A DNA stretch of 64,000 nucleotides from Nioella sp. MMSF_3534 (GTDB lineage: Bacteria; Pseudomonadota; Alphaproteobacteria; Rhodobacterales; Rhodobacteraceae), in the NCBI RefSeq assembly GCF_030732985.1, contig NZ_JASHJX010000010.1, positions 30,791-94,790 of the forward strand, written 5' to 3'. The translations under genes and the position numbers were made by a program. Shown here piece by piece: positions 7,552-16,789 of this stretch. Below the pieces are notes generated by a model that worked only from the letters and a program-made list of their open reading frames with translations, was not told the DNA's origin and did no database searches. Numbering within the stretch: the first letter of the stretch is position 1; each line of letters begins with the position of its first letter.

Positions 7552-9555
7552 ATGGCCTATCTGCTCGGCGTGGACACGGGCGGCACCTATACGGATGCCG
7601 CGATCATCGACGAGGCGGCGCAGAGCGTGATCGGTGCGGCCAAATCCCTGACCACGCGGCACGATCTGGCCATCGGCATCGGCGGCGCGGTGGATGCGGC
7701 ACTGGCGGGGGCCGGGATCGGCGCCGATCAGATTGCGCTGGTGTCGCTGTCGACGACGCTGGCCACCAATGCGCTGGTCGAAGGGCAGGGCGGGCGCGTG
7801 GCGCTGGTCTCGATCGGGTTCACGGAAAAGGATCTCGACCGGGGCGGGCTGACCGAGGCGCTTGGCCGGGACCCTCTGGTGTCCATCACGGGCGGGCACG
7901 GCCATGACGGGCGCGAGGCTGCGCCGCTGGATGAGGCCACGCTGCTGGCAGAGGTGACCAGGCTGAAATCAGAGGTCGAAGCCTTCGCCGTCGTGTCCCG
8001 CTTCGCCACCCGCAACCCGGCCCATGAAAAACGCGCGCGCGACCTGATCGCCCAGGAAACCGGGCGGCCCGTGACCTGTTCCTATCAGCTGTCGGCCAAG
8101 CTCAATGGCCCCAAACGGGCGCTGACGGCGCTGCTGAACGCACGGCTCGTCGGCTCCATCGCGCGGCTGGTGGCGGCTTGTGAACGGCATCTGGCCAAGC
8201 TGGGGATTTCCGTGCCGCTGATGGTGGTGCGGGGGGACGGGGCGCTGATTTCTGCCGCCATGGTCAAGGAACGGCCCATTGAAACCATCCTCTCCGGCCC
8301 CGCCGCCAGCCTTGTCGGCGCGCGCTGGCTGACCGGGGAGCGCGATGCGCTGGTCTCTGACATCGGCGGCACCACAACGGACGTCGCGCTGCTGCGGGAT
8401 GGATTGCCAGAAATCGACCCCGAGGGCGCGCTGGTCGGTGGTTTCCGCACCATGGTCGAGGCGGTGGCGATGCGCACCACCGGGCTTGGCGGTGACAGCG
8501 AGGTGCATGTGCTGTCCGAAGGGTTGCTAGGGGGCGTGCGCCTTGGCCCCCGGCGGCTGATGCCGCTGTCGCTGCTGGCCCATGACCATCCCGAGATGGT
8601 GATCGAGGCGCTGGAAAAGGCGCTCAATGCCGAGGTGGCGCTGGACTATGCGGGCCGCTTCGTGGTGCCGATGGCGGGCGATCCGGCGGGCCTGCCGCCG
8701 CGCGACGCGGCGCTGCTGGAGCGGATTACCGGCCCGATGCCGGTGCAGGGCCTGTTGAAATCCCGGCTGGAAGGCGCGGCGCTGGACCGGCTGGTGGCCC
8801 GCGGGCTGGTGATGCTGTCTGGCGTCACGCCGTCCGATGCGAGCCACGTTCTTGGCACCCTCTCGGATTGGAATGCGCAGGCTGCCCGACTGGGATTGCA
8901 GCTGATGGCGCGCAAGCGCGGGGGCAGCGGCAATCGGCTGGCGGACGGGGCCGAAACACTGGCCCGGATGATCGTGGGTCAACTGACCGAACAGACCGTC
9001 GATTGCCTGCTGGAAGCTGCCTTTGCCGAGGATCGCGCGTTCGCCGACCATGCCCCCGCCACCTTGGCCCGCCACGTTCTGACCCGCTCGGGCCTGACCC
9101 CACATCGGGGGATCGTGCAACTGACCACGCGGATCGGGGTGCCGGTGATCGGGCTCGGGGCGTCTGCCCCCAACTATTACCGTGCGGTTGGCGAGCGGCT
9201 GGATTGCAGGATGATCCTGCCGGAACATGCCGGTGTCGCCAATGCCATCGGCGCGGTGGTGGGGCAGGTCCGGCAGGTTGTGTCGGGTGTGGTCACCAGT
9301 GCAGGCGAGGGCCGGTATACCGTTCACCTGGCCGAGGGGCCGACGCTTTTTGCGGATCGCGATGCGGCACTTGATGCGCTGCAGGCCGCGTTATCGCACC
9401 AAGCCAGCGACCGGGCGAAACGCGCCGGGGCAGAAGACCTGACCCTGACCAACACCCGCGACATCCGCGAGGTCGAGATCGAAGGCCGGTCGATGTTCGT
9501 GGAGGCGGAAGTGACCGTCACGGCCACTGGCCGCCCCCGCATCGCCCATGGCTGA
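7552..9555 (+). CDS. Hydantoinase/5-oxoprolinase family protein, HyuA-type subunit
   Basis: This 667-residue protein is an ATP-dependent amidohydrolase-type subunit of the kind that opens N-methylhydantoin, 5-oxoproline or acetone-carboxylase-like substrates. The N-terminal ASKHA nucleotide site VDTGGTYTDAA (residues 7-17) and the second phosphate motif DIGGTTTDVALL near residue 270 are both present. A GGAAGAGG ribosome site precedes the ATG. The partner HyuB subunit, usually adjacent, is absent. The gene converges on RidA with only two bases between their ends. Confidence 0.85.
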   Translation: MAYLLGVDTGGTYTDAAIIDEAAQSVIGAAKSLTTRHDLAIGIGGAVDAALAGAGIGADQIALVSLSTTLATNALVEGQGGRVALVSIGFTEKDLDRGGLTEALGRDPLVSITGGHGHDGREAAPLDEATLLAEVTRLKSEVEAFAVVSRFATRNPAHEKRARDLIAQETGRPVTCSYQLSAKLNGPKRALTALLNARLVGSIARLVAACERHLAKLGISVPLMVVRGDGALISAAMVKERPIETILSGPAASLVGARWLTGERDALVSDIGGTTTDVALLRDGLPEIDPEGALVGGFRTMVEAVAMRTTGLGGDSEVHVLSEGLLGGVRLGPRRLMPLSLLAHDHPEMVIEALEKALNAEVALDYAGRFVVPMAGDPAGLPPRDAALLERITGPMPVQGLLKSRLEGAALDRLVARGLVMLSGVTPSDASHVLGTLSDWNAQAARLGLQLMARKRGGSGNRLADGAETLARMIVGQLTEQTVDCLLEAAFAEDRAFADHAPATLARHVLTRSGLTPHRGIVQLTTRIGVPVIGLGASAPNYYRAVGERLDCRMILPEHAGVANAIGAVVGQVRQVVSGVVTSAGEGRYTVHLAEGPTLFADRDAALDALQAALSHQASDRAKRAGAEDLTLTNTRDIREVEIEGRSMFVEAEVTVTATGRPRIAHG

Positions 9556-9557
9556 GA

Positions 9558-9899
9558 TCAGTCGCAGGCGGCGGTGACGATCACCTCGACCTTCAGCACG
9601 TCGCGGGCGAGCTTTGCTTCGCCGCAGGCGCGGGCGGGCGCGTGGCCCTCGGGCACCCAGGCATCCCAGACGGCGTTCATCTCGGCGAAATCGGCCATGT
9701 CCGACAGCCACACGATGGCCTGAAGGATACGGTCGCGCGACGATCCGGCCTGTTCCAGCAGCGCGTCCACGCGGGCAAGGCAATCCTCGGTCTGTTCGGT
9801 CACGCTGTCGCCTGCGCCGACCTGACCACACAGATAGGCCACGCCGTTATGCTTGACGATCTTGCTCATGCGCTGGCCGGTCTCGATCCGCTCGATCAT
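9558..9899 (-). CDS. RidA family enamine/imine deaminase
   Basis: This 113-residue protein resembles RidA/YjgF enzymes, which hydrolyse reactive imines and enamines released by PLP or flavin enzymes. The core [17 protein letters not shown] and the late EVIVTAACD are typical; a charged residue stands in the [16 protein letters not shown] segment where the family keeps its catalytic Arg. It is the last gene of the operon led by SBP56-1; only one base separates it from the FAD oxidoreductase gene, an enzyme type whose imine products RidA would clear. Confidence 0.85.
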   Translation of the reverse strand: MIERIETGQRMSKIVKHNGVAYLCGQVGAGDSVTEQTEDCLARVDALLEQAGSSRDRILQAIVWLSDMADFAEMNAVWDAWVPEGHAPARACGEAKLARDVLKVEVIVTAACD

Positions 9900-9900
9900 G

Positions 9901-11301
9901 TCATTCTCCTTCCGGGTTCGTTGCCCCTGTCTCGGCCATTGCCGCCAGTTCCGCAAGCGTCACCGGTTTCAGGGGGGGACGGATTCGGTAATAGCCCGTT
10001 TCGTCGGGGCTTTGCCCGGTCGTTTGGGACAGGATGGCTGTCACCGTCAGCCCGCAATAGCGCCCCTGGCACGGCCCCATGCCCGCACGGGTGAAGCTTT
10101 TGGCCTGATTGGGGCCAAGGCAGCCGAGCGTGGCGGTCTGGCGAATCTCGCCCGCCGTGACCTCTTCGCAGCGGCAGATGAGTGTGTCGTCATCCGGGCG
10201 CAGCGCCCCCGGATAAGGCGGATAGGCCGCATCGAGGAAGGGGCGAATGGCCAGTTCCCGCGCGCGGGCGCGCAGCAGAGGCGCGGCGCGTCGGTCACGT
10301 TCCGATATGCCCAGGTGCCCGGCCTCTTCCGCCAGTTTCAGGGCGGCCAGACGCCCCGCGATTTCGGCCACCATCGCCCCGCTGATCCCGGCCCCGTCAC
10401 CCGCGATGAACAGGCCGGGCCGGTCAGTGCCGCCCCATGCGTCCAGAACCGGCGTGAACGTCTGTTGTGCGCTGGACCAGCGGTGGCTGACCCCAATGGA
10501 CCTTGCCACCTGCGTATTCGGGACAACCCCGTGATGCAGCAGCACAGTCTCACAGGCAATGCGGTGATCCTCGCCCCCTGCACGGAAGCAGAGGGCCTCG
10601 GCCCTATCCATGCCCTCCACCTTCAGCCTGTCCGCCCCGGTGAACCGCTTCACCCCGGCGCGGCGCAATTCGCGTATCAGGCCCAGCCCCTTCGCCAGAC
10701 CGCGCCACCCCCGCAGGGCGCCGGGCATGTGCCGAAGCGCGCCAATCATGTCCCTGGTCGATTGCGTTTCCACCAGCGCCAGTGGCGGCACACCGGCCCT
10801 GACCATCTGCGCGGCCACGAGGTAGATCAGCGGCCCGCTGCCTGCCAGAACCGCCTGTCGCGGCACGATGCCGGAGCCTTTCAGCAAGATCTGAGCCGCG
10901 CCTGCGGTCATGACGCCGGGCAGGGTCCAGCCGGGTATTGGCAGGGGACGTTCCAGCGCGCCGGTGGCGATGAGCACCCTTCGCGCACTCACCTGCGCTG
11001 CGGTGCCATTGGCGGTGTAGGACAGCCGGAACCCGTCTTCGATGGCCCAGACAACGGCCCCGTGGATATGTTGCACGCCGCTCTCGGCCAGAGCCGTCGT
11101 CAGGCCCCTACCAAGGGCGTAGTCCGCCCCCAGAACCCGAACTCGGTCCGCGCTTGCCTGGCTGACATTGCGGTAAATCTGGCCGCCGGGCCGGGGCTGT
11201 TCGTCCAGCAAAGCCACGCGCAAGCCCGCCTTGTCGGCAGTCACAGCCGCCGCCATTCCCGCCGGACCTGCCCCGATGATCGCAAGATCGAACTCAGCCA
11301 T
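9901..11301 (-). CDS. FAD-dependent oxidoreductase with BFD-like [2Fe-2S] domain (HcnB / opine oxidase subunit A type)
   Basis: This 466-residue protein has an N-terminal FAD Rossmann motif ([13 protein letters not shown]), a second nucleotide-binding region around [14 protein letters not shown], an IAGDGAG motif, and a C-terminal Cys cluster ([11 protein letters not shown] followed by GPCQGRYCG) of the BFD-like iron-sulfur type. This layout is shared by HcnB, opine oxidase subunit A and the alpha side of heteromeric sarcosine or proline dehydrogenases. It overlaps the HcnA-like gene by eight bases. The third, D-amino-acid-oxidase-like subunit (HcnC/OoxB) is missing nearby, so the substrate is unclear. 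Confidence 0.85.
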   Translation of the reverse strand: MAEFDLAIIGAGPAGMAAAVTADKAGLRVALLDEQPRPGGQIYRNVSQASADRVRVLGADYALGRGLTTALAESGVQHIHGAVVWAIEDGFRLSYTANGTAAQVSARRVLIATGALERPLPIPGWTLPGVMTAGAAQILLKGSGIVPRQAVLAGSGPLIYLVAAQMVRAGVPPLALVETQSTRDMIGALRHMPGALRGWRGLAKGLGLIRELRRAGVKRFTGADRLKVEGMDRAEALCFRAGGEDHRIACETVLLHHGVVPNTQVARSIGVSHRWSSAQQTFTPVLDAWGGTDRPGLFIAGDGAGISGAMVAEIAGRLAALKLAEEAGHLGISERDRRAAPLLRARARELAIRPFLDAAYPPYPGALRPDDDTLICRCEEVTAGEIRQTATLGCLGPNQAKSFTRAGMGPCQGRYCGLTVTAILSQTTGQSPDETGYYRIRPPLKPVTLAELAAMAETGATNPEGE

Positions 11302-11593
11302 GGGTGGTCCCTTTGAGGCGGGCTATCACCATCCCTTCTGCGACACTCAGCATGCAGGCCTGACGCTGGATACCGTCGATCTCTACAAGGCAGTCGAAAC
11401 AGGCCCCCATCATGCAGAACGGTGCGCGGGGGGCACCGGAGACCGGCGTCTCGCGAAAGCTCCGGACCCCGGCGGCCAGCAGCGATGCGGCCAGGTTTTC
11501 GCCCTCGGGCAGCATCAGCTCCGTTCCGTCGAGTTGCACGGGGACGAGCCGTTCCTTACGGTTCAGGGCGATGAAGGGGGCGTCGGCGGGCAT
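11294..11593 (-). CDS. (2Fe-2S)-binding protein, HcnA type
   Basis: This 99-residue protein matches the small ferredoxin-like subunit of HcnABC or opine oxidase complexes. The Cys pattern FCMMGACFDC plus a later QACML gives the four ligands of a plant-type [2Fe-2S] centre. It overlaps the following FAD gene, so both are surely made together. Its role would be electron transfer from the flavin subunit. Confidence 0.88.
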   Translation of the reverse strand: MPADAPFIALNRKERLVPVQLDGTELMLPEGENLAASLLAAGVRSFRETPVSGAPRAPFCMMGACFDCLVEIDGIQRQACMLSVAEGMVIARLKGTTHG

Positions 11594-11672
11594 GACGGTT
11601 TCCAGACGGGCAGGGGGCCGCAGGACAACTCGTAGCGCAAGGCGATACGCAAGGTCTACCGATCACCTTCGC

Positions 11673-12347
11673 CTAATGTCCGTAATAGGCCGTATAGATC
11701 CCGACCGCGCCCACCAGAACGAGGCTGAGCGCCCAGACAATGTCGAGGTTGAACCAGGTGCGGGACAGGAATTTCAGGCCAAGCCACAGGTAGATGATCA
11801 CGGCGATGATCCCGCCCGCCAGCGTCATTGCGAAGGTGTGGACAAGGGCCACAACGAAGGCGGTCAGCACGTTCTGGCCCATCAGGGCCTGCGCGGCCTC
11901 GTGCCCCTCGGTCGGGCCTGTGTCGATGCCGCAGATACCCAGATAGATCGGCACCAGCATCAGCCCCGCCCCATGGGCGAGCGCGGCCAGAAAGGACCAG
12001 AGCGCCAGCCGCGCGGGATGGACACGGGCCAGAAAGCGCGGGTGTTTGCGGTTGATCAGCAGGTAGATGCCCATGGCCACCACCAGCACGCCCGCGCCGA
12101 TACGGATTTGCGTTTCCCAGCTGACAAGGGCCGTCATCAGGGAAAAGGGCAGCAGGATTGCCGTCATCGACAGGAAATGCCCGGCGGCCAGCGCCACAAG
12201 GGCCTTGCCCATGGCGCTGCGCTTGCCCTCCATCAGCGCGGCGGACACGGCAAGGGGCCAGCCCATGCCGGGGTTCACCCCGTGATAGAGGCCAGACAGA
12301 ATGACGGCCCCCCAGAGGGCCGTCAAAGTGGTCATATCCGTGCCCAT
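11673..12347 (-). CDS. Polytopic membrane protein with His/Met motifs, function unknown
   Basis: This 224-residue protein has about six hydrophobic helices. Several helices carry conserved-looking His or Met residues: YHGVNPGMGW (residues 21-30), GHFLSM, AHGAGLMLVP and HTFAMTLAGG. Such patterns recall small metal or sulfur permeases of the UreH/HupE/TauE style, but I do not recognise the exact family. The start abuts the SBP56-1 stop (TGA immediately followed by ATG), so the pair is co-translated. That coupling suggests it serves SBP56-1, perhaps by moving its metal or a reactant; this is inference. Confidence 0.7.
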   Translation of the reverse strand: MGTDMTTLTALWGAVILSGLYHGVNPGMGWPLAVSAALMEGKRSAMGKALVALAAGHFLSMTAILLPFSLMTALVSWETQIRIGAGVLVVAMGIYLLINRKHPRFLARVHPARLALWSFLAALAHGAGLMLVPIYLGICGIDTGPTEGHEAAQALMGQNVLTAFVVALVHTFAMTLAGGIIAVIIYLWLGLKFLSRTWFNLDIVWALSLVLVGAVGIYTAYYGH

Positions 12348-13748
12348 TCAGACGTTCGGATAGCAGAAGCTGTCGGTCGAGCAATCGCCGCCTTCCAGAC
12401 GGATCTGATGCGCGCGTAACCCTTCGGGGAAATTGATGTAGAAATTCGGGTCAAGCTCCAGCCCGCCATTCTCGCCCACATTCGCCATGACCATCTGGCC
12501 GCCTTCCGCACCGGGATAGAACTGCTCATCCCAGGTGGAATAGAGCGAGTTGGTCCAATAGACCCGCTTGCCGTCGCGGCTGACCTCGACCATCTGCGGG
12601 CCGAAGGCGAACTCGCCGCCGCCCGGATGTTTGGCGTTGCGCGCGATGCCGCCCAGTTCCACCTTGCCGGCGAGCTTGGGGTTCATCGGGTCGCTGACGT
12701 CGTACTGGTGCATCTCGCCCAGTCCCCAGCAGGCGACGTAGAGATACTTGTCGTCGAGGCTGAGGTCGATATCCGTCACCAGCGGTGGCACGGCGGCAAA
12801 GCCTTGCAGAAGCGGCGGCAGGTTCTCCGGGTCTTCCGGGCGTGGGTCGATGGTGATGGTCTTCTTGGCCTGCCAGGTGCCGTCCTCGCCCCGCCACCAG
12901 GTAAAGATCGCGCCTTGCAGGTTGGTGGTGTCGACCACCACGCCACAGAACCCGTAGGATTTCTTCGGGTCATGGGCAGGTCGGATTTCCAGCGCCATCT
13001 GGTGGTTTTCGCCCAAGTCGATGGTCTGGATGTTCTTGCGCTTGCGCAGGTCCCAGAAATGGATCGAATGGCCGTATTTGTTGGACAGCAGATCCTCCGC
13101 CACGATCCCGTTCTCGAACTGCGGCGGCAGGCCCCATTCGGAACTGACCATGTAATCCTGCGGCAGGTTCCACCAGAAATCGTAATGCTTGTCCTGCTTG
13201 CCCCGGTCCATTTCATACTGGCCGATGATCTCGAAGGTCTCGCAATCCATGATGAAGATGCCCGGAGGTCCGTCAGTGCCATCCTCGCCGCCGCCGCCAA
13301 GCGTCGAGACATAGATGCCTTCAGGCCCGCAATGGATGGTGTGGGGGCGCGAATAGCCGGTCTTGGCGAAGACCTCCTCGGGTTCGATGATCTTGTGAAT
13401 GCTGGCCTTAAGCGGGTCCTTCACATCGATGACATAGATCCGGGAGGACCGGATGCCCGGCACGATCAGGTAGCGCCGCTCAAGGAAGGCGTGGCCGGTC
13501 AGGGGCGACAGAGAAGACGAACAGGCGTTCCAGCCGAAATGGTGAAACTCGTCGCCCTTGTAGGGCATCATCACTGTGTGGACGATGGTGCCGTAGCTCT
13601 CGGATTTCGGGTCGAGATCGACCACGGCGATGCCGTCGGGCTGAGAGCCGTCGGGGCTCAGCATCACGGTAAAGCCGTAGGTTTCCACCGGGGCCTGCAT
13701 GGCAAGCTGCGCGGTGGCGTGGAATGTCGGATCAGGTCTGAGTGTCAT
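12348..13748 (-). CDS. SBP56-family protein, paralogue 1 (selenium-binding protein / methanethiol oxidase type)
   Basis: This 466-residue protein belongs to the SBP56 beta-propeller family, whose bacterial and human members include methanethiol oxidases giving formaldehyde, H2S and H2O2. Family landmarks are FHHFGWNACSS near residue 70, the PHTIHC segment, YDFWWNLPQDYMVSSEW, DKYLYVACWGLGEMHQYDVSDP and GGDCSTD at the end. The redox motif usually reads CSSC, but here it is CSSS (Cys76, Ser79), and the N-terminal CCGPGY segment of paralogue 2 is lacking. No signal peptide is visible. The ribosome site AGGGAGGAAATA precedes the ATG at 13748. It heads the operon running to RidA. Confidence 0.88.
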   Translation of the reverse strand: MTLRPDPTFHATAQLAMQAPVETYGFTVMLSPDGSQPDGIAVVDLDPKSESYGTIVHTVMMPYKGDEFHHFGWNACSSSLSPLTGHAFLERRYLIVPGIRSSRIYVIDVKDPLKASIHKIIEPEEVFAKTGYSRPHTIHCGPEGIYVSTLGGGGEDGTDGPPGIFIMDCETFEIIGQYEMDRGKQDKHYDFWWNLPQDYMVSSEWGLPPQFENGIVAEDLLSNKYGHSIHFWDLRKRKNIQTIDLGENHQMALEIRPAHDPKKSYGFCGVVVDTTNLQGAIFTWWRGEDGTWQAKKTITIDPRPEDPENLPPLLQGFAAVPPLVTDIDLSLDDKYLYVACWGLGEMHQYDVSDPMNPKLAGKVELGGIARNAKHPGGGEFAFGPQMVEVSRDGKRVYWTNSLYSTWDEQFYPGAEGGQMVMANVGENGGLELDPNFYINFPEGLRAHQIRLEGGDCSTDSFCYPNV

Positions 13749-13831
13749 TATTTCCTCCCTTGAATGAACAATGCCCTTTGGGCGCGACGTGAATTTCCTT
13801 CCCTTGTTGTCGCGGTGCGGCGCGGGTCTCC

Positions 13832-14590
13832 TCAAACCTCGGCCACATTGCACAGTTGGATGGCACCGCTGACGCGGTTTGCCAGATCGATGAGTTTCAG
13901 GCCGATCTCGGCCCGGTAGTCCGTTCCGAACCGCCGGATCGGCCCGACAGCGCCCACGCTGAAGGTCGCCCCGATATTGCCAACGGAAACCGGTGCGGCG
14001 ACGCTGGCGATGCCAAGGTCGATTTCCTGGTCGCAATCGGCAAAACCGCGCTGCACGATACGGGCGAAATCGGCACGCAGGTCAGCTTCGGTGGTCTTGG
14101 TGTGTTCGGTATAGGCCTTGAGCGTGCCGTTGATGATGCATGCCTGAAATTCCGGCTCGGTGAAGGCGGCGATGGCCTTGGAACAGGAACAGGCATGCAT
14201 GGGCCGCACGCCCAGCCCGGGATGGATGAAGGCGCGGCCCGGGTCATCGGGCGTTTCCACGTGGATGATTTCCACCTGGCTGTTGCGGAACCGGGCCAGA
14301 AACACCGTTTCGTTGAAGTTCACCGCGGCGGCCTTCAGCAAAGGCGCAGCGGCCTTGCGCACGTCGATATCGGACTTTCCAAGCAGGGCGATGCGAATGA
14401 GCCGCTCACCGATCACCACGCGCCCGTCATCGGCAGGGGAGTCCACCAGCCCCTGATCCTGCAGGGTCTGCATCAGCCGGTAACAGGTGGGCTTCGGCAG
14501 GCCCGTCGCCTTCTGAATCTCGCTCGCCGTCACCGGCCGCCCGGCAACGGCGACAAGCTCCAGAATGGCGATCAGGCGGTCCAGATGCAT
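13832..14590 (-). CDS. IclR family transcriptional regulator 1
   Basis: This 252-residue regulator has the N-terminal winged helix (MHLDRLIAILELVAVAGRPVTASEI...LPKPTCYRLMQTLQDQGL) and the C-terminal IclR effector domain with the HACSCSKAIAAF motif. The ATG at 14590 was chosen because the second IclR gene begins the same way (MHLERL). It lies upstream of SBP56-1 on the same strand and divergent from the formaldehyde dehydrogenase gene, with palindromic sites between. It probably controls one or both in response to a small carbon compound. Confidence 0.9.
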   Translation of the reverse strand: MHLDRLIAILELVAVAGRPVTASEIQKATGLPKPTCYRLMQTLQDQGLVDSPADDGRVVIGERLIRIALLGKSDIDVRKAAAPLLKAAAVNFNETVFLARFRNSQVEIIHVETPDDPGRAFIHPGLGVRPMHACSCSKAIAAFTEPEFQACIINGTLKAYTEHTKTTEADLRADFARIVQRGFADCDQEIDLGIASVAAPVSVGNIGATFSVGAVGPIRRFGTDYRAEIGLKLIDLANRVSGAIQLCNVAEV

Positions 14591-14596
14591 GTTGAC

Positions 14597-14627
14597 GGAA
14601 TCATTCCATGTTGCGAGACTTGGTCTC
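14597..14627. promoter_or_regulatory. Candidate IclR operators
   Basis: GGAATCATTCC at 14597-14607 is a perfect inverted repeat resembling the classical IclR box, and GAGACTTGGTCTC at 14615-14627 is a second one. Both lie between the IclR1 start and the formaldehyde dehydrogenase gene. The second site falls in the spacer of a weak promoter candidate (TTGCGA at 14611-14616, 17 bases, TGATAA at 14634-14639) directed toward the dehydrogenase. Confidence 0.55.
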
Positions 14628-14680
14628 AAATCATGATAACTCGTATTCAAAAATCAAGATAAATCTGGGAGGGATCGAAA

Positions 14681-15793
<1,113 letters not shown>

Positions 15794-15830
15794 TCCGGGA
15801 CCACCGGACCCCTGCGTCACTCGAAACAGG

Positions 15831-15858
15831 CGCCCGCCGGATCATCCGGCGGGCGTTT
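15831..15858 (+). terminator. Terminator of the formaldehyde dehydrogenase gene
   Basis: A 12-base arm at 15831-15842 (CGCCCGCCGGAT) is complementary to 15844-15855 around a minimal turn and is followed by TTT. It may act for both convergent transcripts. Confidence 0.75.
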
Positions 15859-15951
15859 CCATTGCATCCCCGACCGGGCGCGCTGCACGCCAACGAGTAC
15901 ACAGCGTCGGAATTCCCGCTTGGGCGCGGGACAGGGGCCGAAACGCACGCG

Positions 15952-16719
15952 TCAGGAGGCGGTCGGCGTCCTGCTGTCCTGCACCGCATCCCAACCAAGG
16001 TCAGCCGACAGCCCTTGCGCGATCCGGGCGATCCGGGGGCCGAGCGCTTCGCGGAACGTCGAGGTGAACACGCGTGTCGATCCCGTCGCACCGATGGACA
16101 GCGTGGCCCCCGGACCGCGCGGCGCAAGCGGGGCCGCGACCGAACACATGCCGCGCTCGATCTCTTCCACGCATTCGGCAAAGCCGCGCTTGCGGATGAT
16201 GTCGAATTCGGCTTCCAGATCCTGAACGCTTGTCAGGGTGAACTCGGTATAGGCGCGCAACCGGCCCTCCATCTCGCCGGTCGGAAAGACGTCCGGCGAA
16301 AAGGCGGCGACGGCCTTGGAACAGGAACAGGCGTGTAACGGACGCTTGCCGAGGCCGGGATGCAGATAGGACACGCCCGTGTCCGGGGTTTCCACATGGA
16401 TGATCTCTACCGACCTGCCGCGAAGACGTGACAGGAAGAACGCGACGCCGATCTCGGTGGCGGCCTGCTTCAGGACCGGGGCGATCAGATCCAGCAGCGC
16501 GCGGTCGGACTGGTCGCTATGCGCTATCCGCTTCAGCCGGGTGCCGAGCGTGAAACGCCCCCCACCGACCGGTTCCAGCAGCCCAACCCCGACAAGATCC
16601 TGCACCAGCCGGTAGGCGGTCGGTTTGGGCAGGTCCGAATGGGCGCAGATCTCGGCCACCGTGACCGTGCCCTTCTGGCCGACGATTTCAAGAATGAGGG
16701 TGAGGCGTTCGAGATGCAT
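15952..16719 (-). CDS. IclR family transcriptional regulator 2
   Basis: This 255-residue regulator is paralogous to IclR 1: same MHLERL start, LPKPTAYRLVQDL recognition helix, HVETPDTG and HACSCSKAVAAF effector-domain motifs. The ATG at 16719 matches the domain start; the frame extends 28 codons upstream without similarity. It is divergent from SBP56-2, with a perfect 15-bp inverted repeat between the two genes, so it probably controls that operon and itself. Confidence 0.9.
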   Translation of the reverse strand: MHLERLTLILEIVGQKGTVTVAEICAHSDLPKPTAYRLVQDLVGVGLLEPVGGGRFTLGTRLKRIAHSDQSDRALLDLIAPVLKQAATEIGVAFFLSRLRGRSVEIIHVETPDTGVSYLHPGLGKRPLHACSCSKAVAAFSPDVFPTGEMEGRLRAYTEFTLTSVQDLEAEFDIIRKRGFAECVEEIERGMCSVAAPLAPRGPGATLSIGATGSTRVFTSTFREALGPRIARIAQGLSADLGWDAVQDSRTPTAS

Positions 16720-16733
16720 ATTTTTTACTTTGT

Positions 16734-16748
16734 GAGAATCTGATTCTC
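16734..16748. promoter_or_regulatory. Candidate IclR2 operator
   Basis: GAGAATCTGATTCTC is a perfect inverted repeat with a three-base centre, 15 bp upstream of the IclR2 ATG and about 40 bp upstream of SBP56-2. The outer half-sites GAGA and TCTC are the same as in GAGACTTGGTCTC at 14615-14627 near IclR1. Confidence 0.55.
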
Positions 16749-16789
16749 GATGTACGAGAAGTATGTCTTGGTCGCAAGGGAGGAATGTG

